A DNA stretch of 41,579 nucleotides from assembly GCF_001280125.1 (NCBI RefSeq), contig NZ_LGEG01000284.1, forward strand, positions 1 through 41,579, given 5' to 3'. Under the pieces are notes generated by a model that worked only from the letters and a program-made list of their open reading frames with translations, did not search any database and was not told the DNA's origin. The stretch comes from Streptomyces sp. NRRL F-6492. GTDB taxonomy: Bacteria > Actinomycetota > Actinomycetes > Streptomycetales > Streptomycetaceae. Positions 38,452 through 41,579 of the stretch are shown in pieces. How positions within the stretch are numbered: position 1 is the stretch's first letter; each line of letters opens with the position of its first letter. The position numbers were made by a program, and so were the translations under genes.

Positions 38452-39681
38452 ATGACCGAGACCGCCGCCGCGCCCGGGACCCCGGCCGCGCCGCCCGAGT
38501 CCGCACTGCCCGAACTCCCCATGACCCGCACCTGCCCGTACCACCCGCCCAAGGAGTACGAGGACCTCCGCGCCCGCGGATCCGTGACCCGGGTCCGCCA
38601 GTTCGACGGCCGCCCGGTCTGGGCGGTCACCGGCCACGCCGAGACCCGCGAACTCATGTCCCACCCGGCCATGTCGGTCAACCGCTTCCACCCCAACTTC
38701 CCCATGCCGATCCCGGCGCTCACCCAGCTCCAGACCCCCCGCTCGGCCGCCATCGGCGCCCTCATCCGCACCGACCCGCCCGAGCACACCAAGCAGCGCC
38801 GCGACATCCTGCCCAGCTTCACCCTCAAGAAGATCGCCGGCATCAAGCCCGAGATCGAGAAGACCGCCGCCCGGCTCGCCGACGACATGGTCGCCGCCGG
38901 CGACTCCGCCGACCTGCTCGACGTCTACGTCAAGCCGCTCGTCGCCATGGTCCTCTCCCAGCTCCTCGGCATCCCCTACGAGGACCGCGACCGCTTCGAG
39001 GACCTCACCTACCGCCGCTTCGACCCCGAGCAGGTCGTCGACGCCATGGCCGACCTCACCGACTACCTCGACCGGCTCCTCGTCGCCAAGGAGACCGAGC
39101 CCGGCGAGGGCCTCCTCGACGACCTCGTGACCCAGGTCAAGGCCGGCACCCTCGACCGCGAGGAACTGGTCCGCTACGCCCTCGTCCTGGTCATCGCCGG
39201 CCAGGAGACCACCGCCAACACCATCGCCCTCGGCGTCCTCACCCTCCTCGAACACCCCGAGCAACTCGCCGAACTCCGGGCCGACAGCGGCCTCTGGCGC
39301 AACGCCGTCGAGGAACTCCTCCGCTTCCTCTCCCTCACCGGCGGCCTCTCCCGCGTCTCCACCGCCGACATCGAGATCGGTGGCGTCACCATCCGCGAGG
39401 GCGACGGGATCATCTTCCTCAACCCCGCCGCCAACCGCGACGAGGCGCAGTTCGAGCGCCCCAACGAGCTCGACGTCCACCGCAACGTCCGCAACCACCT
39501 CAGCTTCGGCTTCGGCATCCACCAGTGCATCGGCCAGAACCTGGCCCGCGTCGAACTCGACGTCGCCCTGCGCACCCTCTTCGACCGCGTCCCGGACCTG
39601 CGGCTCGACCGGCCCGTGGACGAGATCGAAGTCAAGCAGGGACTGGTGTTCGGCCTCGCCGAACTGCCGGTCGCCTGGTGA
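38452..39681 (+). CDS. Cytochrome P450 (CYP105-like)
   Basis: The 409-residue soluble P450 has the I-helix motif AGQETT (249-254; the usual His/Asp before Glu is Gln here), the ExxR pair Glu288-Arg291, and the haem loop FGFGIHQCIGQNLAR with ligand Cys359. The helix pattern TANTIALGVLTLLEHPEQL is typical of the CYP105 clan of Streptomyces, which hydroxylate many natural products and xenobiotics. The ATG follows CGGAGAC. A 3Fe-4S ferredoxin gene starts 14 nt after the stop, so the redox partner is supplied in cis; no ferredoxin reductase is nearby. The substrate is unknown. Confidence 0.92.
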   Translation: MTETAAAPGTPAAPPESALPELPMTRTCPYHPPKEYEDLRARGSVTRVRQFDGRPVWAVTGHAETRELMSHPAMSVNRFHPNFPMPIPALTQLQTPRSAAIGALIRTDPPEHTKQRRDILPSFTLKKIAGIKPEIEKTAARLADDMVAAGDSADLLDVYVKPLVAMVLSQLLGIPYEDRDRFEDLTYRRFDPEQVVDAMADLTDYLDRLLVAKETEPGEGLLDDLVTQVKAGTLDREELVRYALVLVIAGQETTANTIALGVLTLLEHPEQLAELRADSGLWRNAVEELLRFLSLTGGLSRVSTADIEIGGVTIREGDGIIFLNPAANRDEAQFERPNELDVHRNVRNHLSFGFGIHQCIGQNLARVELDVALRTLFDRVPDLRLDRPVDEIEVKQGLVFGLAELPVAW

Positions 39682-39695
39682 CGGGGAGGCCGGCC

Positions 39696-39905
39696 GTGCC
39701 GCTCCGCATCACCGCGGACACCTCCGTCTGCATCGGCGCCGGACAGTGCGTCATGACCGCACCCGACCTCTTCGACCAGGACGACATCGGCACCGTCGTC
39801 GTCCTGCGCGACCGGGCCGTCCCCGCCGAGGCCGAGTCGGTCCACGAGGCCGCCTACCTGTGCCCCTCCCGGGCCATCACCTACACCGAGACGAGCGAGA
39901 AGTGA
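39696..39905 (+). CDS. 3Fe-4S ferredoxin, P450 redox partner
   Basis: The 69-residue acidic ferredoxin has Cys12 and Cys18 in CIGAGQC and Cys56 in CPSRAI, the three-cysteine pattern of [3Fe-4S] ferredoxins paired with Streptomyces P450s. GTG 39696 is chosen because GGGGAGG lies 6 nt upstream. GTG 39678, which overlaps the P450 stop (GTGA), would add six residues. It should carry single electrons to the upstream P450. Its stop overlaps the exporter start (GTGA), so the three genes are one translational unit. Confidence 0.92.
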   Translation: MPLRITADTSVCIGAGQCVMTAPDLFDQDDIGTVVVLRDRAVPAEAESVHEAAYLCPSRAITYTETSEK

Positions 39906-41404
39906 CGACGAACACCGCGACCGGCAGCGCGAGCGGCAGCGCGAGCGATGAAGCCGGAGCCAAGCGGGACTCCCGCTGGTGGGGCCTGGTGGTCATCTCC
40001 CTCGCCCAGCTGATGGTGTGGCTCGACGCCACCATCGTCGCCGTGGCCCTGCCCTCCGCGCAGGAGGCCGTCGGCCTCACCGACGTGTCCCGCCAGTGGA
40101 CCGTCACCGCCTACGCCCTCACCTTCGGCGGCCTGCTGCTGCTCGGCGGACGCATCGGCGACATCATCGGCGTCAAGCGCTCCCTGATGATCGGTGTCGT
40201 CGGCTTCGCCCTCGCCTCCGCGCTCGGCGGCATCGCGACCACCCCCGCGATGCTCATCGGATCCCGCGCGGCCCAGGGCGTCTTCGCCGCCCTCATCGCG
40301 CCCTCGACGCTCTCCCTGATCAGCAGCACCTTCACCGACGCCGCCGAACGCGCCAAGGCGTTCGGCATCTTCACCGCCATCTCGATGTCCGGCGGCGCCA
40401 CCGGCCTCATCCTCGGCGGCGCCCTCACCGACTACCTCGACTGGCGCTGGTGCTTCTACATCAACATCCTCTTCGCCGCCGCGATCGTCGTCGGCGGCTA
40501 CCTCGCGCTGCCCACCCCGAAGCGCAACCCCGAGACCAGGCTCGACGTCCCCGGCGCGGTCCTCGCCACCGGCGGAATGCTCGCCCTCATCTACGGCCTG
40601 GGCGAAGGCGGTACGAAGGGCTGGAGCTCGCCCGTCATCGTCGGCTCGCTGATCGCGGCGGTGGCCCTGCTCGGCGCGTTCGTCGTCGTCCAGGCCAAGT
40701 CCGCGCGCCCCCTGCTGCCGCTGCGGGTCATCACCAACCGCAACAGCGGGGGCGCTTTCCTCGCCATGGCGATTTCCGCGTTCTGTATGCTCGGCATGTT
40801 CCTCGGCATGACGTACCAGCTCCAGACCGTCATGGAGTACTCGCCCCTGAAGGCCGGTCTGGCCTTCCTCGCGTACATCGTCACCGCCGCCGTCTACTCC
40901 ACGAAGGTCGCCAGCAAGCTGCTGCTGCGCCTGCGGCCCAACGTGATGATCGTGGCCGGACTGGTGATCTCGGCGCTCGGACTCCTCGTGCTGACCCGCC
41001 TCACCCCCGAGAGCGACTACCTGACCGGTGTGTTCCCCGCGCTGTTCCTCTTCGGGATCGGCGTCGGCAACCTGGCCGTGCCGGTCTTCCAGACGGCCAT
41101 GTCCGCGACCGAGGCCCGCGACGCCGGAATCGTCTCCGCGGTCGTCAACACCTCGCAGCAGGTGGGCGGTTCGATCGGAACGGCCCTGCTCAACACCATC
41201 TCGACGAGCGCCGCGGCCACCTACCTCGGCTCCCGCGCCGTCACTGCCACGACGACGCAGGAGGCCTCGGTGCACGGCCTGGCCGTGGCCTGCGGGTTCG
41301 CCGCGGGCGTGGCCCTGGTCGGAGCGGTCCTCGCCGGCACGCTGATCAACGTGCGGCCGCAGCGGCCTGCGGCGCCCGCCGCCGCGAAGACGGACCAGGA
41401 GTAG
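39902..41404 (+). CDS. DHA2-type MFS exporter, 14 helices
   Basis: The 500-residue protein has a polar Ser/Gly/Asp-rich start, then 14 predicted helices with family motifs: LDATIVAVALPSAQ in helix 1, GGRIGDIIGVKRSL in loop 2-3, and GGATGLILGGALTDYLDWRW at the helix 5 end, the antiporter motif C region. DHA2 proteins are proton-driven drug and antibiotic exporters, so this likely exports the product of the locus or protects against it. It starts on GTG 39902, overlapping the ferredoxin stop by four bases. The next gene begins 7 nt after its stop. Confidence 0.9.
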   Translation: MTTNTATGSASGSASDEAGAKRDSRWWGLVVISLAQLMVWLDATIVAVALPSAQEAVGLTDVSRQWTVTAYALTFGGLLLLGGRIGDIIGVKRSLMIGVVGFALASALGGIATTPAMLIGSRAAQGVFAALIAPSTLSLISSTFTDAAERAKAFGIFTAISMSGGATGLILGGALTDYLDWRWCFYINILFAAAIVVGGYLALPTPKRNPETRLDVPGAVLATGGMLALIYGLGEGGTKGWSSPVIVGSLIAAVALLGAFVVVQAKSARPLLPLRVITNRNSGGAFLAMAISAFCMLGMFLGMTYQLQTVMEYSPLKAGLAFLAYIVTAAVYSTKVASKLLLRLRPNVMIVAGLVISALGLLVLTRLTPESDYLTGVFPALFLFGIGVGNLAVPVFQTAMSATEARDAGIVSAVVNTSQQVGGSIGTALLNTISTSAAATYLGSRAVTATTTQEASVHGLAVACGFAAGVALVGAVLAGTLINVRPQRPAAPAAAKTDQE

Positions 41405-41411
41405 CGGGCCG

Positions 41412-41579
41412 ATGCGCACGTCGCAGAAGGCCGAGACGTCCGGGGAGACGGGGGAGTTCGCGGATCCCGCGAAGGAAGTGCGCCGGCTCGATCGGGTGAT
41501 CATCCGTTTCGCGGGTGATTCGGGTGACGGGATGCAGTTGACGGGTGACCGGTTCACCTCGGAGACGGCGTCGTTCGGC
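41412..41579 (+). CDS. korA: 2-oxoacid:ferredoxin oxidoreductase alpha subunit, 5' part only
   Basis: Only the first 56 codons are present; the gene runs off the window. After a ~20-residue variable start comes RRLDRVIIRFAGDSGDGMQL followed by TGDRFTSETASFG. This is the opening of the gamma/alpha domain of bacterial KorA-type 2-oxoglutarate ferredoxin oxidoreductases. The enzyme decarboxylates 2-oxoglutarate and reduces ferredoxin. AGGAG in the end of the exporter gene serves as ribosome site about 9 nt before ATG 41412. Codon use is less C-ending (GAT, GGT and CGT appear) than in the exporter and P450, hinting that it belongs to the core genome rather than to the accessory locus. Confidence 0.88.
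   Translation, partial: MRTSQKAETSGETGEFADPAKEVRRLDRVIIRFAGDSGDGMQLTGDRFTSETASFG

Noticed and set aside
34861..41404. A known RiPP class (lanthipeptide, lasso, thiopeptide, biarylitide or atropopeptide)
   Set aside because: No LanB/C/M, B1/B2/C, YcaO or radical SAM gene is present. The P450 is not next to the peptide, and the peptide lacks a recognised core.

Overview
The window is very GC-rich actinobacterial DNA with near-saturated G/C at third codon positions, many GTG starts and dense overlapping genes. Gene content identifies a Streptomyces or very close relative: cutRS, sepH, the coproporphyrin ferrochelatase and many conserved actinobacterial DUF genes are all present. There is no tRNA, rRNA, CRISPR array or recognisable insertion sequence. 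The first ~70 bases (AT-rich, then long G and C runs) are unlike the rest and look like a contig edge.

Layout. 83-5910: a cysteine hydrolase, then a surface-polymer set (YfhO-type membrane protein, GT2 glycosyltransferase, polysialyltransferase-family protein). PHO-box-like repeats precede yfhO and the GT2 gene. 5944-12883: a double VOC protein, a rhodanese, the septation protein SepH, an unknown membrane protein with a long disordered tail, an aldonolactone-oxidase-type flavoenzyme and an MFS transporter that overlaps it. 13134-15448: hemH/cpfC, an inositol monophosphatase-family gene and a 57-residue gene. 15797-17693: cutRS, whose sensor keeps two extracytoplasmic cysteines. 18089-21905: DUF4193, an EcsC-like protein, DUF3093, a PaaI thioesterase, dut and DUF3710. 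22147-26308: an ABC ATPase without a permease, then kdpD and kdpE; kdpD carries a frameshift. 26367-32735: an OB-fold protein, DUF3159, two RCK/TrkA proteins, a KimA-like APC transporter and a TrmA-family RNA methyltransferase. From recalled knowledge, the order suhB - DUF4193 - DUF3093 - dut - DUF3710 - OB-fold - DUF3159 - trkA pair - APC permease - TrmA matches Mycobacterium tuberculosis Rv2701c-Rv2689c. The window is therefore a core actinobacterial block with insertions (cutRS, EcsC-like, thioesterase, ABC-kdpDE). Potassium handling recurs in it: KdpDE, two RCK proteins and a KimA-like carrier.

33013-41404 is accessory. After an NmrA-like reductase comes a compact locus: a divergent LuxR-type regulator, a 53-residue peptide with a hydrophobic N-terminus and an acidic C-terminus ending in GWG, a large LAL-type ATPase regulator, then SDR, cytochrome P450, 3Fe-4S ferredoxin and DHA2 exporter, nearly all tightly packed. 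No scaffold synthase is present, so either the peptide is the substrate or signal, or the enzymes tailor a compound made elsewhere. A 2-oxoacid:ferredoxin oxidoreductase alpha gene starts 7 nt after the exporter and runs off the window. This locus is the best candidate for something undescribed. The split kdpD is the most striking anomaly in the core part.
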